DNA from: Aliishimia sp965656085
GTDB taxonomy: Bacteria; Pseudomonadota; Alphaproteobacteria; Rhodobacterales; Rhodobacteraceae
DNA: 64,000 bases
Direction: 5' to 3'
Assembly: GCA_965656085.1 (NCBI GenBank)
Contig: CBFHJA010000014.1
Span: 1-64,000, forward strand
Part shown: piece after piece, positions 17,689 through 26,709 of the stretch
How positions within the stretch are numbered: the first letter of the stretch is position 1
Layout: each line of letters begins with the position of its first letter
Notes under the pieces: model-generated
Told to the model about the DNA's origin: nothing
The model's input: only the letters and a program-made list of their open reading frames with translations
The model's database searches: none
Position numbers and translations under genes: made by a program

Positions 17689-18785
17689 CAGCCGTCCTCA
17701 GCGTGCAGGAGAAGACCCAATGCGAAGAGCAAAGTCGCGAGAGGAACCGCCCAGGCCGACAAAAGCACGGCCAATTGCCCGTTTTCGCCGAGGATGATCG
17801 CGAAATTGCGTGCAAAGAAGAACACAAAGCCAAGAAGCAATGCCGTCAGCACCGCCGGACCTGTCCCGCCGAGCCGCGTATGGCGCATGGTAAAGGCCGA
17901 GCCGATCAGCACCAGACCGATAAAAAACATTGGACGGGCCAGTTCGGCCTGAAACCAGACGCGATGGCGCTGCGCCGAAAACCCGGCCTGCTCGAGCTGT
18001 GCGATGAAGCGCGGCATCTCCCAAACCGACAGCCCGGCGACCGTCCCAAGACTTTCGCGTATGCGGTCCAGCGTGAGCGGGGAGGGCAGAAACAAGGTGT
18101 CGAAACGCTCCGCCTGCGCTTCCGTGACCGCGCCTTGTGTGAGCGGCCAGGCTTTGGCCTTGCCCAACATCCACGCCCCGTCAACAAGCGAGGCGCTCTG
18201 AGCTTCGACCCGTTTGATCGGGCCGCCCTCGGGCGCATAGGTCAGGAACGTCACATCGTAGAGCACCGAGCCATCTGCGTTTGCCCGCGCGGCGCGGATC
18301 ACCGACTGGCCCTCGGGGCCGCCTTGGCGTAGCCACAGCCCTTCCGAGGAGATCGATAGTGCTGCATTGCTGCCAGTGCGATAGTTTTCTGATAGTGCGG
18401 AATAACGGTTGGACATTGCCGAAACCAGGGGCCCGAAGGTACTCACCGCCACCAGTCCAACGATCAGCGCGACGCAGACGGGGGCCACGAGCGCGCGCAG
18501 GGCGGACCGGCCGGCGGCGCGGGTGATCACCATTTCTGAGGTCCGGGCGAGACCGACGAAGAGCGCTATGGTTGCCATCAGGATGATCAATGGCAAGATT
18601 TCGTTCAGCGTGGCGGGCGACTTCAACAAAACCAGTTGTACCACGCGCGAAAAGCTGACGTCGCTTTCGGCGAAATCGCGCAGTAGATCCATCAGATCCA
18701 CCAGCGCGACAAGGCAAAAGAGCAATGCGCCAATCGCGCAGATCAATCCAAGGAACCTTCGCGCGAAGTAAAGATGCAGTATCAT
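17688..18785 (-). CDS. lptG: LPS export ABC transporter permease LptG
   Basis: A 365-residue inner-membrane protein of the YjgP/YjgQ family. It has three N-terminal membrane helices, a periplasmic jellyroll (about 120-270) and three C-terminal helices. With LptF and the ATPase LptB it extracts lipopolysaccharide from the inner membrane. The N-terminus (LHLYFARRFLGLICAIGALL) and the cytoplasmic coupling region around LLKSPATLNEILPLIILMA are typical. The stop overlaps the lptD start by one base and the start overlaps lptF by 4 bases. Confidence 0.95.
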   Translation of the reverse strand: MILHLYFARRFLGLICAIGALLFCLVALVDLMDLLRDFAESDVSFSRVVQLVLLKSPATLNEILPLIILMATIALFVGLARTSEMVITRAAGRSALRALVAPVCVALIVGLVAVSTFGPLVSAMSNRYSALSENYRTGSNAALSISSEGLWLRQGGPEGQSVIRAARANADGSVLYDVTFLTYAPEGGPIKRVEAQSASLVDGAWMLGKAKAWPLTQGAVTEAQAERFDTLFLPSPLTLDRIRESLGTVAGLSVWEMPRFIAQLEQAGFSAQRHRVWFQAELARPMFFIGLVLIGSAFTMRHTRLGGTGPAVLTALLLGFVFFFARNFAIILGENGQLAVLLSAWAVPLATLLFALGLLLHAEDG

Positions 18786-19912
18786 GCGGCGGCCTCCGCA
18801 CGTGCTGTCGGCCGCCGGCGCCAGCTTCGGCCTGCGAAGGCCAGCAGGAGTATCGCGATCAGTGCGCCGACCGCAGTTGGCAAATAAGCAAGCGGCCAGA
18901 GGCTGGCATTTTCGCGGATCGGGTCGGTAATCGAGGCGCGCAGCGCATCAAGTATGATAAGCACCCCGAACGCCATAAGCACTTCGCGCCACGCGCTGAA
19001 GCGCGAAAACCCGCGGCTGAGCAGAACCGAAAAGCCGATCATGGCCGTGACCATGGCAAAGAAGGGCTGTGCGAAACGCGAATGGAACTCTTCGGCAATC
19101 GTTCCGAGCCCCTGACCGGTCTGCGCCGTCAATGTCTTCCAGTGCTTGAGCATTTCATATGTCGGCATGGCACGGACCTGAGGGCCCATCTCGGGTGGCG
19201 TCCGAACCAGGCCGTTGATATTTTGGGAAAAGTCCTCGAACACCGCTGTCGACAAGCGGCCATCGGGCGCGCTCAGGCGCTGCGCGAGGCCGTTGACCAT
19301 GATGAGCGTCGTGTCGCCATCCGTGCGCACCAGATATGCGGTTTCCGCTGTGTAAATCACCCGCGCCTCGGGGTCGCGCCGGTCGGACAGGAACACATCG
19401 CGCAACACGCCGTCCGGTCCGATTTCACGCGTATAGAGCGTCACGCCCTCACTTGGATGCAGAAACGTGCCTTCGGTCAGAAGGCGCGCCGTGACATCCT
19501 GCGATACCTCTGCCTCGCGAATTTGCAAGCGCTCAAGGGCCGCAGGGACAAGCACATGGCTCAGGATCGCTGTCATCACGGCGATGATCAGCCCGAACAC
19601 AAGGACCGGGCGGGCCAGACGCCATGGGCTGGACCCGGTCGCGATCATCACCGTCAATTCGCTTTCATTCGACAGCCGGTTGGTGACATAGACCGCGCCG
19701 GCAAACGACGCCAAGGGCATCACCAGCAGCACCAGGCCAGACAATCCAAGCGTGGTGAACTCGAGGAACACCATAGCCGTCTGCCCGTCGCCGATCAGGC
19801 GGTCGAACAACCGGACCGAGCGGTTGATCCAGAACACGGCGACGAGTACCAGTGCGAAAAAACCGAAGAACACCAGCAGTTGCGACAGCATATAGCGGTC
19901 GAATTTACCCAA
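18782..19912 (-). CDS. lptF: LPS export ABC transporter permease LptF
   Basis: A 376-residue partner of LptG with the same six-helix plus periplasmic-domain layout. It starts MGKFDRYMLSQLLVFFGFFA and contains the ESELTVMIATGSSPWRLARPV coupling-helix segment. It is the first gene of the operon. The 131-base region upstream (19913-20043) is shared with divergent pepA and must hold promoters for both, though I could not pick clear -35/-10 boxes. LptB and LptA/C are not in this window. Confidence 0.95.
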   Translation of the reverse strand: MGKFDRYMLSQLLVFFGFFALVLVAVFWINRSVRLFDRLIGDGQTAMVFLEFTTLGLSGLVLLVMPLASFAGAVYVTNRLSNESELTVMIATGSSPWRLARPVLVFGLIIAVMTAILSHVLVPAALERLQIREAEVSQDVTARLLTEGTFLHPSEGVTLYTREIGPDGVLRDVFLSDRRDPEARVIYTAETAYLVRTDGDTTLIMVNGLAQRLSAPDGRLSTAVFEDFSQNINGLVRTPPEMGPQVRAMPTYEMLKHWKTLTAQTGQGLGTIAEEFHSRFAQPFFAMVTAMIGFSVLLSRGFSRFSAWREVLMAFGVLIILDALRASITDPIRENASLWPLAYLPTAVGALIAILLLAFAGRSWRRRPTARAEAAA

Positions 19913-20043
19913 AATCGGTCCTCCGGGGCTGGTGTCTTTCGTGGCGGCAAGCTAACCGATTGCCTCCCCGAGGAAAACAGCCTTCTGGCCTTGGCGGCCA
20001 AGCCGCGCTAGGTCTGACGCAAATCGCAAGAGGGAAAACCTGT

Positions 20044-21510
20044 ATGACACCGATCACGCCCAGCTTCACGGCCATGGATCTAGACGCGCTCAAAGAGCTG
20101 ACGGGCCGCATCGCGGTCTTTGTAACGCCGGACGGCAAACTGAACACGGCCACGCGCCGGGTGAACCGGCTGACCAAGGGTGCGATCACGCGGGTGGTCG
20201 AAAGCGAGGCCTTCGAAAAGCAAAAGGACGGCTCGGTCACAAGTCTGGCCTATCCGGCCGCGCTGGCGGCAAGCGCGGTCGACATCGTTAAGCTCTCGCG
20301 GCGTGCCAGCGTCGCAGATGCGCGCAACGCCGGGGCGGCGCTTGCCAAGGCCGGGATCGCCGGGGGTTGCACGGTTCTGGCCGCCAACATGGCGCGCTGT
20401 GCCGATCTGGCCTTCGGATATGCGGCGCGCAGCTACGATTTCACCGCGCACAAGACAGGCGATGCCCCCGAAGCGGGCAGTCTGACGGTACAGTGCAACG
20501 ATCCGGACGCGGCCCAAGCAGCCTATGGGCCGATGGGTGCGATCGCCGAGGGCGTCTTCATGACCCGCGATCTGGTGAACGAGCCGGCCAATGTGCTTAC
20601 GACCACAGAATTCGCCGACCGCCTCGCCGCGATGAAAGAAATCGGGCTGGAGGTCGAGGTGCTGGAAGAGGACGATCTCGAAAAGCTCGGGATGCGCACA
20701 TTGCTCAGCGTCGGGCAGGGTTCGGCCTCGCCGTCCAAGGTGGTGGTGATGCAATGGAACGGCGGCGAGACGGATCAGGCGCCGCTGGCATTGATCGGCA
20801 AGGGCGTCGTCTTCGACACCGGCGGGATCAGCCTCAAGCCGGCGGGCGGCATGGAAGACATGACCATGGACATGGGCGGGGCCGGCACAGTCGCCGGCGC
20901 GATGCGGGCGCTGGCCCTGCGCAAAGCCAAGGCCAATGTGGTCGGCCTCGTGGGGCTGGTGGAGAACATGCCGTCGAGCACCGCGTCGCGTCCGGGCGAC
21001 GTGGTGACGTCAATGAAAGGCGACACGGTAGAAATCATCAACACCGACGCCGAGGGGCGTCTCGTTCTGTGTGACGTAATGTGGTACGCGCAGGACCGCT
21101 TTGCCCCCTCTGGCATGATCGACCTTGCCACGCTCACCGGAGCGATCATCATCGGGCTGGGCCATGAGAATGCGGGCGTGTTCTCCAATGACGACAAGCT
21201 GTGCAACGCCTTCCTGAAAGCTGCGGAGGCGGAGGGCGAAGGCGCATGGCGGATGCCGCTGGGCCAAGCCTATGACGATCAACTCAAATCCCGCATTGCC
21301 GACATGAAGAACGTCGGTGGGCGACCTGCCGGGTCGATCACGGCGGCGCAGTTCCTTCAGCGCTTCGTCAAGGACGACACGCCGTGGATTCACCTCGATA
21401 TCGCCGGGGTGGCCTCGGTGAAATCAGACACCCCTCTGGCGCCGAAAGGGGCGACGGGCTGGGGTGTGATGGCCCTCAGCCGTCTGGTCTCCGACCTTTA
21501 CGAGGAATGA
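20044..21510 (+). CDS. pepA: Leucyl aminopeptidase (M17)
   Basis: A 488-residue M17 zinc aminopeptidase. The catalytic C-terminal domain shows the metal and active-site blocks GKGVVFDTGGISLKP (252-266), MTMDMGGAG and the diagnostic NTDAEGRL (333-340). The N-terminal domain is present and of usual size. The ATG at 20044 follows AAGAGGGA. PepA releases N-terminal residues from peptides in the cytoplasm; some homologues also bind DNA. It overlaps holC by 4 bases, the common pepA-holC pairing of proteobacteria, and is divergent from lptF. Confidence 0.97.
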   Translation: MTPITPSFTAMDLDALKELTGRIAVFVTPDGKLNTATRRVNRLTKGAITRVVESEAFEKQKDGSVTSLAYPAALAASAVDIVKLSRRASVADARNAGAALAKAGIAGGCTVLAANMARCADLAFGYAARSYDFTAHKTGDAPEAGSLTVQCNDPDAAQAAYGPMGAIAEGVFMTRDLVNEPANVLTTTEFADRLAAMKEIGLEVEVLEEDDLEKLGMRTLLSVGQGSASPSKVVVMQWNGGETDQAPLALIGKGVVFDTGGISLKPAGGMEDMTMDMGGAGTVAGAMRALALRKAKANVVGLVGLVENMPSSTASRPGDVVTSMKGDTVEIINTDAEGRLVLCDVMWYAQDRFAPSGMIDLATLTGAIIIGLGHENAGVFSNDDKLCNAFLKAAEAEGEGAWRMPLGQAYDDQLKSRIADMKNVGGRPAGSITAAQFLQRFVKDDTPWIHLDIAGVASVKSDTPLAPKGATGWGVMALSRLVSDLYEE

Positions 21511-21968
21511 GCGGGGAGGTTTTCTTCTACCACCTGACGCGCCGCCCGCTGGAGGCGACGCTGCCGGTCCTGCTGGAGCGTTCGCGCGCCAATGACTGGC
21601 GCGTGGTCGTGCGCGGGCCAGATGCGCGGCGGATGGAGTGGCTTGACGAAAAACTCTGGCTCGGGCCGGAAGAGCAATTTCTGCCGCATGGGCTGTCGGG
21701 TGGTCCGCATGACGCATTGCAACCCATCCTGCTCACGACCGATGCCGCGCTGACCGCCGACTGCCTGATGTGCATTGACGGTCTCGCGCCCGATCCGGAC
21801 GAGGTTTCGGGGGTAACCCGCGCGTGCGTGCTCTTCGACGGGACAAACCCGGATGAGGTGCAGGCCGCCCGCGGCCACTGGAAGACCCTCACGGCGGCTG
21901 GGTGCAAGGCGGTCTATTGGTCCGAGGAATCGGGCCGGTGGGAAAAGAAGGCGGAGGCCGGGGGTTAA
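21507..21968 (+). CDS. holC: DNA polymerase III chi subunit
   Basis: A 153-residue protein matching HolC (chi), which links the clamp-loader complex to single-stranded-DNA-binding protein during replication. Family features are the N-terminal VFFYHLTRRPLEATLPVLLE, the LDEKLWLGPEEQFLPHG core and the HDALQPILL segment. The start overlaps the pepA stop (ATGA). Upstream in-frame sequence lies inside pepA and is not part of the protein. The gene converges on the retropepsin gene with an 8-base gap and no visible terminator. Confidence 0.93.
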   Translation: MSGEVFFYHLTRRPLEATLPVLLERSRANDWRVVVRGPDARRMEWLDEKLWLGPEEQFLPHGLSGGPHDALQPILLTTDAALTADCLMCIDGLAPDPDEVSGVTRACVLFDGTNPDEVQAARGHWKTLTAAGCKAVYWSEESGRWEKKAEAGG

Positions 21969-21976
21969 CGGATGCG

Positions 21977-22558
21977 TTAGCGCGTTAGCACGAGGCGGCC
22001 GTCGGTGATCTCGATGCGGTCCCAGCGTTGCAAATAGGCCATGCCCAGCAGCGACTGGAACATCTCGCCTTCATTGACATAGGCGGACACGTCGCGGTCC
22101 TCGATTGGACCGACAGAGACAGAGGCAAGTCGCACCGGGGCGGTGCGTACTTCGCCATTCGCGGTGAAGGCGCGTCCGATGTAATGCAGCGTGCCATCGG
22201 TCAGGCCAACGCGTTCGGCATCCGATTGGGTCAGAACGATCTCGCTGGCGCCGGTATCGACCACGAACTCCACCGGGGCCCCGTTTACGTCGAGCGTCAG
22301 GTAGTAATGCCCGTCCGTCGCGCGCGGCACCTCGATACGCCCTTGATCGGCAAAGACGGCCTGCTGAGGAAGTATGTCGCGTTTGATGTCTTCCCACATG
22401 CCGAAACCGGCAATGGTACCGAGAAAGATCAGCCCCCAGATCGCCGCGCTCTGCAAGTTGCGGTGCCAGCCCACGCGGCGCAGCGAGGACAAAATCCAGA
22501 TCGCGAAAAGCGACAGCGCCAGGGCGGACAGATAAGTGCCGGTGCTCATATGTTCCAT
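21977..22558 (-). CDS. Membrane-anchored retropepsin-like aspartic protease (TIGR02281 type)
   Basis: A 193-residue protein with two N-terminal hydrophobic helices (about 8-24 and 38-54) and a clan AA aspartic protease domain. The active site is VVDTGAS (99-105, Asp101), flanked by HYYLTLDVNGAPVEF and followed by ERVGL and LLGMAYLQRW. This matches the TIGR02281 family of alphaproteobacteria, whose substrates are unknown. The protease domain probably faces the periplasm. ATG at 22558 or 22549 could start it. Confidence 0.85.
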   Translation of the reverse strand: MEHMSTGTYLSALALSLFAIWILSSLRRVGWHRNLQSAAIWGLIFLGTIAGFGMWEDIKRDILPQQAVFADQGRIEVPRATDGHYYLTLDVNGAPVEFVVDTGASEIVLTQSDAERVGLTDGTLHYIGRAFTANGEVRTAPVRLASVSVGPIEDRDVSAYVNEGEMFQSLLGMAYLQRWDRIEITDGRLVLTR

Positions 22559-22596
22559 GACTGTAAGATAGGTACCGCGCGCCGGAAGAGAAGGGA

Positions 22597-23220
22597 TCAG
22601 CCTGCAACGCCGTAGGCGCGCAGACCGTCGAGCACGAATTGCACCGACAGGGCAGCAAGCAGCATCCCGAAGAGGCGGGTGATCACAAGGATGCCGGTCT
22701 TGCCAAGTCCGCGCTCCAGTACGCCCGCAGTCAGGAAAAGGGCGAAGACGATCACGAGCACCGAGGCCGCGATGCCCAGCACCAGCGCGATGCCGCTCAG
22801 GCCCGGCGATTGGCCAGTCAGCAGGATCACCGAGGCAATTGCACCCGGACCGGCGATGAGGGGAATGGCCAGCGGAAAGACCGAAGGGTCGTCCGTCGGG
22901 CCATCCTCCTCGGATTGATCCTCACGCCGCTTGGTGCGCCGTTCGAACAGCATGTCGAGCGCGGTGAGAAACAGCAAGATGCCGCCGGCGATACGGAAGG
23001 CGGGCATGGAAATCCCGATAAAGCCCAGCAAAGCCTCGCCGAAGGCAGCAAACAGCGTCAGGATCAGCAAGGACAGCAAGCAGGCCCGCAGTGCGATGCT
23101 GTTGCGCGCGCGCGGCGACATGCCTTGCGTGAGCGCCACGAAGAGCGGTGTCAGCCCGATCGGGTCGATGACCACGAAGAGCGTGACAAAGGCGGAAATC
23201 ATGAAGGCGCTGTCGAGCAT
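22597..23220 (-). CDS. MarC family integral membrane protein
   Basis: A 207-residue protein with six hydrophobic helices, matching the MarC/UPF0056 family (NAAT superfamily). Typical blocks are FVVIDPIGLTPLFVALTQG, the ERRTKRRED cytoplasmic loop, PLAIPLIAGPGAI and the final ITRLFGMLLAALSVQFVLDGL. Despite its name MarC is not needed for multidrug resistance in E. coli, and its substrate is unknown. It is 38 bases downstream of nothing obvious on the same strand except the VPLPA-type gene, and may or may not be co-transcribed with the retropepsin gene that follows it. Confidence 0.93.
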   Translation of the reverse strand: MLDSAFMISAFVTLFVVIDPIGLTPLFVALTQGMSPRARNSIALRACLLSLLILTLFAAFGEALLGFIGISMPAFRIAGGILLFLTALDMLFERRTKRREDQSEEDGPTDDPSVFPLAIPLIAGPGAIASVILLTGQSPGLSGIALVLGIAASVLVIVFALFLTAGVLERGLGKTGILVITRLFGMLLAALSVQFVLDGLRAYGVAG

Positions 23221-23250
23221 CGGGCCTCGGGCATTGGGATGCGGCCAGCG

Positions 23251-23883
23251 TTACGCCCTCCTGCGGCCGAAGAAAACCCCGAAGGCGAGCGCTGCGGCAA
23301 GCAAGACTGCGCTTCCCGGAAGCGGCACGGGGGAGGGCTGTTGCCCGGCGACAATCGGCTCGTGCGGCGGATCGCCCAGACCCGGAGGCGGACCGACACC
23401 GGGCCCTGCACCGTTGCCGGGGGGCAGAGAGCCCGGGCCCGGCGAGCCTTGCGGAGCCCACCACGTCCACGGGGCGGGGGCCGGGATCAGGATGACGAGT
23501 TGCTGCTGGAACAGCCGCGCCCATGCCGCGCCGCGTGCAGGCGCGCCCGGGCCCTGCGCTGTGCCGGTTGCAATCTGTAGGAACCACGGGTGAACCAGCA
23601 GGCTGTCGCGATGGTCCTGTGAGGGCAGGCTGAAAAGCCCCACGCCCCTGAGCGGTTGGCTGCCTTGGAAGCCTGCCTGACGGACCGTGCGCGGGCGTGG
23701 CGACGTTGGCCGGGGCGTGACGTAGGGCGCAACCAGAAGAAAGAAGCTGGTGTCGAAGGCTGGCAACGCCAACTCGCCCGGAACGGGCCAATTGAGCGTG
23801 GCTGCCTGCGCAGGGCCATGCGAAAGGGGCGCGCCGAGAAGCGCGCAAAGCAGGGCCGTGACCCCGGCCGCAGATCGGGTCAT
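23251..23883 (-). CDS. Secreted protein with VPLPA-CTERM-like sorting tail
   Basis: A 210-residue protein with a signal peptide (cut after AQA), an aromatic/Pro-rich mature region, a Gly/Pro linker (about 145-180), and a tripartite tail: VPLPG, then a hydrophobic helix (SAVLLAAALAFGVFFG), then RRRA. This tail matches the VPLPA-CTERM class of exosortase sorting signals known from Rhodobacterales. The prediction is processing and surface or envelope anchoring by an exosortase encoded elsewhere. The body has no domain that I recognise. It is upstream of marC on the same strand with a 30-base gap. Confidence 0.62.
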   Translation of the reverse strand: MTRSAAGVTALLCALLGAPLSHGPAQAATLNWPVPGELALPAFDTSFFLLVAPYVTPRPTSPRPRTVRQAGFQGSQPLRGVGLFSLPSQDHRDSLLVHPWFLQIATGTAQGPGAPARGAAWARLFQQQLVILIPAPAPWTWWAPQGSPGPGSLPPGNGAGPGVGPPPGLGDPPHEPIVAGQQPSPVPLPGSAVLLAAALAFGVFFGRRRA

Positions 23884-23984
23884 CTGGATGTGTCCGCATA
23901 ACGCCGCCGGGCGGCGGCGGGTGGTTTGCCCGCAGACATCCGGAGTGGCTGTTTACAGAAACCAGAATCACCGATGAAGGTGAA

Positions 23985-23998
23985 AATTTAGTTAAATT
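23985..23998. promoter_or_regulatory. AT-rich 6-2-6 perfect inverted repeat upstream of the VPLPA-type gene
   Basis: AATTTA-GT-TAAATT lies in a sharply AT-rich patch (about 23982-24010) between the ABC-F stop and the VPLPA-type gene start about 100 bases away. In such a GC-rich background this is a good candidate for a promoter or operator, but the binding factor is unknown and no -10/-35 pair is clear. Confidence 0.35.
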
Positions 23999-24029
23999 AG
24001 AGTTTTAAGGTAGGTTGACGCTTTGGCGC

Positions 24030-25886
24030 TCAGGCATCTACCTTCGCTGCCTCGAGCTTTTCCTCAGCGGCCATCCACAGCCTCTCGGCCCGTTCCAACG
24101 CCTCCATCACCTCAGCATACTTGTTTTGCCAGACCATCCGCTCATCCTGCCGCGCATCTTCGTAAAGCGCCGGATCCGCCAGTTTCTGGGCCAGTTTCCC
24201 GCGCATCTCCTCCAGCTTCACGACCCGCGCTTCGGCTTTGCGCACGTCCGACCGGAGTGCCTGTAGAGCTTCGCGGCTGGGCGGTTTTGGCTTTGCCGCG
24301 CTTGGCTTGTCCTTCTCCGCGCGTATCGGTTTGTCCGCGCTCAGAAGCAATTTTCGGTAGGCGTCGAGATCGTTTTCGAAGGTTGTCACCGTCCCATCTT
24401 TGACCAGCCAGAGCCGGTCCGCCACGAGGCTCAACAGATGCATGTCATGGCTCACCAGAATAACCGCGCCCGAATATGCGGTCAGCGCCTCGACCAGCGC
24501 CTCGCGGCTTTCGATGTCGAGATGGTTGGTGGGTTCGTCGAGGATCAGCAGATGCGGCGCGTCGAGTGTGGCCAGCAGAAGCGAGAGCCGCGCCTTCTGG
24601 CCGCCCGAGAGCCGCCCGACCTCGGTGTCGGCCTGCTCAGCGCCCATCCCGAAGCCCGCAAGGCGCGCGCGCAGCTTGGCGGGGGTCTCGCCGGGGCGCA
24701 GGCGGCGCAGATGGTCGAGCGGGGTCTCATCCACATGAAGCTCGTCCACCTGATGCTGCGCGAAATAGCCGATGCGCAGCTTCGACGACGTCACCTTCTT
24801 GCCCGCCATCAGGGCCAGCCGGTCCGAGAGCAGCTTGGCCAGCGTAGACTTGCCCTGACCGTTCTTGCCAAGCAGGGCAATGCGGTCGTCCTGATCAATC
24901 CGCAGGTTCAGGCGTCGCAGAATTTCTGTGTCGCCATAACCGGTTACACCGCCTTCCAGCGCGATGATCGGTGGCGAAAGCTCCTCTGGGCTGGGAAATT
25001 CGAAGCGGCGCAGCGCAGCTTCCTGCGGCGAAGAAATCGGCTGCATCTTGGCAAGCGCCTTGAGGCGGGACTGGGCTTGCCGGGCCTTGTCGGCCTTGTA
25101 GCGGAAGCGGTCGACATAGGATTGCAGATGTGCGCGGCGGGCCTCTTGTTTCTTGGCCATCGCCGCCGCCAGCGCGAGCTTTTCCTGCCGCTGGCGGGCG
25201 AACTGGTCGTAGGGCCCTTGGTAGAAGGTCAGATCGCGGTCTTCGAGATGCAGGATCGCGCCCACCGCGCGGTTCAGAAGGCCGCGGTCGTGGGAGATCA
25301 CGATCACCGTGTGGGGGTACTTGGCGAGGTAGGACTCGAGCCAGAGCGCGCCTTCGAGATCAAGATAGTTTGTCGGCTCGTCGAGCAGCAGCAGGTCGGG
25401 GGCCGAGAACAGAACGGCGGCAAGCGCCACGCGCATCCGCCAGCCGCCCGAGAAGGCCGAACAGGGCATCTGTTGCTCGGCGTCGTCAAACCCGAGCCCC
25501 TTGAGGATCGTGGAGGCGCGGGCCTCGGCGGACCATGCGTCGATATCGGCAAGCCTCACCTGAATTTCCGCAATCCGATCAGGGTCTTGCGTGTCTTCGG
25601 CCAGCAAGGCGGCGCGCTCTTCATCGGCGGCCAGAACCGTGTCGAGCAGCGAGGTCTCCGAGCTTGGCACTTCCTGCGCCACCCCGCCGATCCGCGCGCC
25701 CTTAGGCAGCGAAATCGTGCCCGCTTCGAGCGCCAACTCGCCCCGGATCAGGCGAAAAAGTGTTGTCTTTCCAGTACCGTTACGCCCCACCAGCCCGACC
25801 TTGTGGCCTTCGGGGATAACGGCGGAAGCGCCCTCGAACAGGGGGCGGCCCTCGACGGCGTAGGTGATGGTATCGATGCGTAGCAT
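24030..25886 (-). CDS. ABC-F family ATPase
   Basis: A 618-residue cytoplasmic protein with two ABC ATPase domains and no membrane segment. The first Walker A is GRNGTGKTT (34-42) with FSGGWRMR signature and LLLDEPTNYLDLEG. The second has GKNGQGKST, LSGGQKARL and LILDEPTNHLDIES. The LDEPTN form of Walker B and the linker full of Arg/Lys (YKADKARQAQSRLKALAKM) are typical of ABC-F proteins, which act on the ribosome E site. A C-terminal coiled coil (about 545-615) resembles Uup/YheS-type members. Which ABC-F subclass it belongs to is uncertain. Confidence 0.92.
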   Translation of the reverse strand: MLRIDTITYAVEGRPLFEGASAVIPEGHKVGLVGRNGTGKTTLFRLIRGELALEAGTISLPKGARIGGVAQEVPSSETSLLDTVLAADEERAALLAEDTQDPDRIAEIQVRLADIDAWSAEARASTILKGLGFDDAEQQMPCSAFSGGWRMRVALAAVLFSAPDLLLLDEPTNYLDLEGALWLESYLAKYPHTVIVISHDRGLLNRAVGAILHLEDRDLTFYQGPYDQFARQRQEKLALAAAMAKKQEARRAHLQSYVDRFRYKADKARQAQSRLKALAKMQPISSPQEAALRRFEFPSPEELSPPIIALEGGVTGYGDTEILRRLNLRIDQDDRIALLGKNGQGKSTLAKLLSDRLALMAGKKVTSSKLRIGYFAQHQVDELHVDETPLDHLRRLRPGETPAKLRARLAGFGMGAEQADTEVGRLSGGQKARLSLLLATLDAPHLLILDEPTNHLDIESREALVEALTAYSGAVILVSHDMHLLSLVADRLWLVKDGTVTTFENDLDAYRKLLLSADKPIRAEKDKPSAAKPKPPSREALQALRSDVRKAEARVVKLEEMRGKLAQKLADPALYEDARQDERMVWQNKYAEVMEALERAERLWMAAEEKLEAAKVDA

Positions 25887-25986
25887 AGGGGGGTTCTGCG
25901 CCAGATGAGGCGTGCCGTCAATCGCCGCTTTTCAAGGGCCAGATGCGGTGCTATGGGAGCGCAAAATAGACCCAAGGAGAGGCCTC

Positions 25987-26409
25987 ATGGCTCTGGAACG
26001 CACATTCAGCATCATCAAACCCGACGCAACCCGCCGCAATCTCACCGGCGCGATCAACGCCAAATTCGAGGAAGCGGGCCTGCGCATCATCGCGCAAAAG
26101 CGCATCCATCTGACCAAGGAACAGGCCGGTGTGTTTTACGCGGTGCACAAGGAGCGTCCGTTCTATGACGAGCTGTGCGAGTTCATGGCCTCGGCCCCGA
26201 TCGTCGCGCAAGTGCTTGAAGGCGAAGGCGCAATTGCCAAGAACCGCGAAGTGATGGGCGCCACCAACCCCGCCGATGCGGCCCCCGGCACGATCCGCGC
26301 CGAGTTCGCCGAGAGCGTCGGTGAGAACTCCGTGCACGGCTCGGACGCGCCGGAAACCGCGGCGGTTGAGATCGCTTACTTCTTCTCCGGGCTTGAGCTT
26401 GTCGGGTAA
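25987..26409 (+). CDS. ndk: Nucleoside diphosphate kinase
   Basis: A 140-residue enzyme that balances NTP pools by phosphoryl transfer through a phospho-histidine. The N-terminus ERTFSIIKPDATRR and the active-site NSVHGSD (His117) are intact, and the length is standard. The ATG at 25987 follows AAGGAGAGG. It is divergent from the ABC-F gene and transcribed alone, with a hairpin and a stronger terminator downstream. Confidence 0.97.
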   Translation: MALERTFSIIKPDATRRNLTGAINAKFEEAGLRIIAQKRIHLTKEQAGVFYAVHKERPFYDELCEFMASAPIVAQVLEGEGAIAKNREVMGATNPADAAPGTIRAEFAESVGENSVHGSDAPETAAVEIAYFFSGLELVG

Positions 26410-26440
26410 GGGTTAGGCGCCCTCTCGGCAGCTTTTCTGT

Positions 26441-26460
26441 CGTGCCAAAGGCACGCTTTT
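26441..26460 (+). terminator. Possible weak terminator after ndk
   Basis: CGTGCC-AAA-GGCACG forms a 6-bp perfect stem with a 3-base loop and is followed by CTTTT. It begins 32 bases after the ndk stop. The short T-run makes it weak. Confidence 0.45.
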
Positions 26461-26539
26461 AGCGTGACAAGCGCCTGCCGGGTTACGCTCGCCGCTGAAG
26501 CGGCAAGCTCAGGCAGATTGCCCACCCTTCGTATGACAG

Positions 26540-26568
26540 GGCCGCTCCGGTGTCGGGGCGGCCTTTTT
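26540..26568 (+). terminator. Rho-independent terminator downstream of ndk
   Basis: A 9-bp GC-rich stem (26540-26548 with 26555-26563, one G-T pair) and a 6-base loop are followed directly by TTTTT. This is the strongest intrinsic terminator seen in the window and would end plus-strand transcription from ndk. Confidence 0.72.
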
Positions 26569-26576
26569 CGTGGAAA

Positions 26577-26634
26577 GGGTTAACGCGGCGTGCGCCGCGC
26601 AACGCGGCAGACCCACCGAACGCTGCGTTAACCC
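26577..26634. repeat. Long inverted repeat with GGGTTAACGC arms
   Basis: A perfect 10-base arm GGGTTAACGC (26577-26586) is repeated inverted as GCGTTAACCC (26625-26634), 38 bases apart. Next to the left arm is an inner GC hairpin (GCGGCG-TG-CGCCGC). It follows the ndk terminator by 8 bases. It could be an operator pair, a mobile palindromic element or a RNA cruciform; nothing decides between them. Confidence 0.5.
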
Positions 26635-26655
26635 CTGTTTTCTATGGCAAAACCG

Positions 26656-26709
26656 CGTATGGCAGGGCGTATGGCTCCGCGTATGGCTGCTGTACACACA
26701 CCGTATGGC
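26656..26709. repeat. Phased CGTATGGC octamers
   Basis: CGTATGGC occurs at 26656, 26668, 26680 and 26702. The first three are spaced exactly 12 bases apart and the fourth 22 bases on, roughly two helical turns. They are in noncoding DNA upstream of no plus-strand gene. Confidence 0.5.

Noticed and set aside
24438..25883. Plus-strand open frame of 481 codons
   Set aside because: Antisense to the ABC-F gene; no protein-family features.
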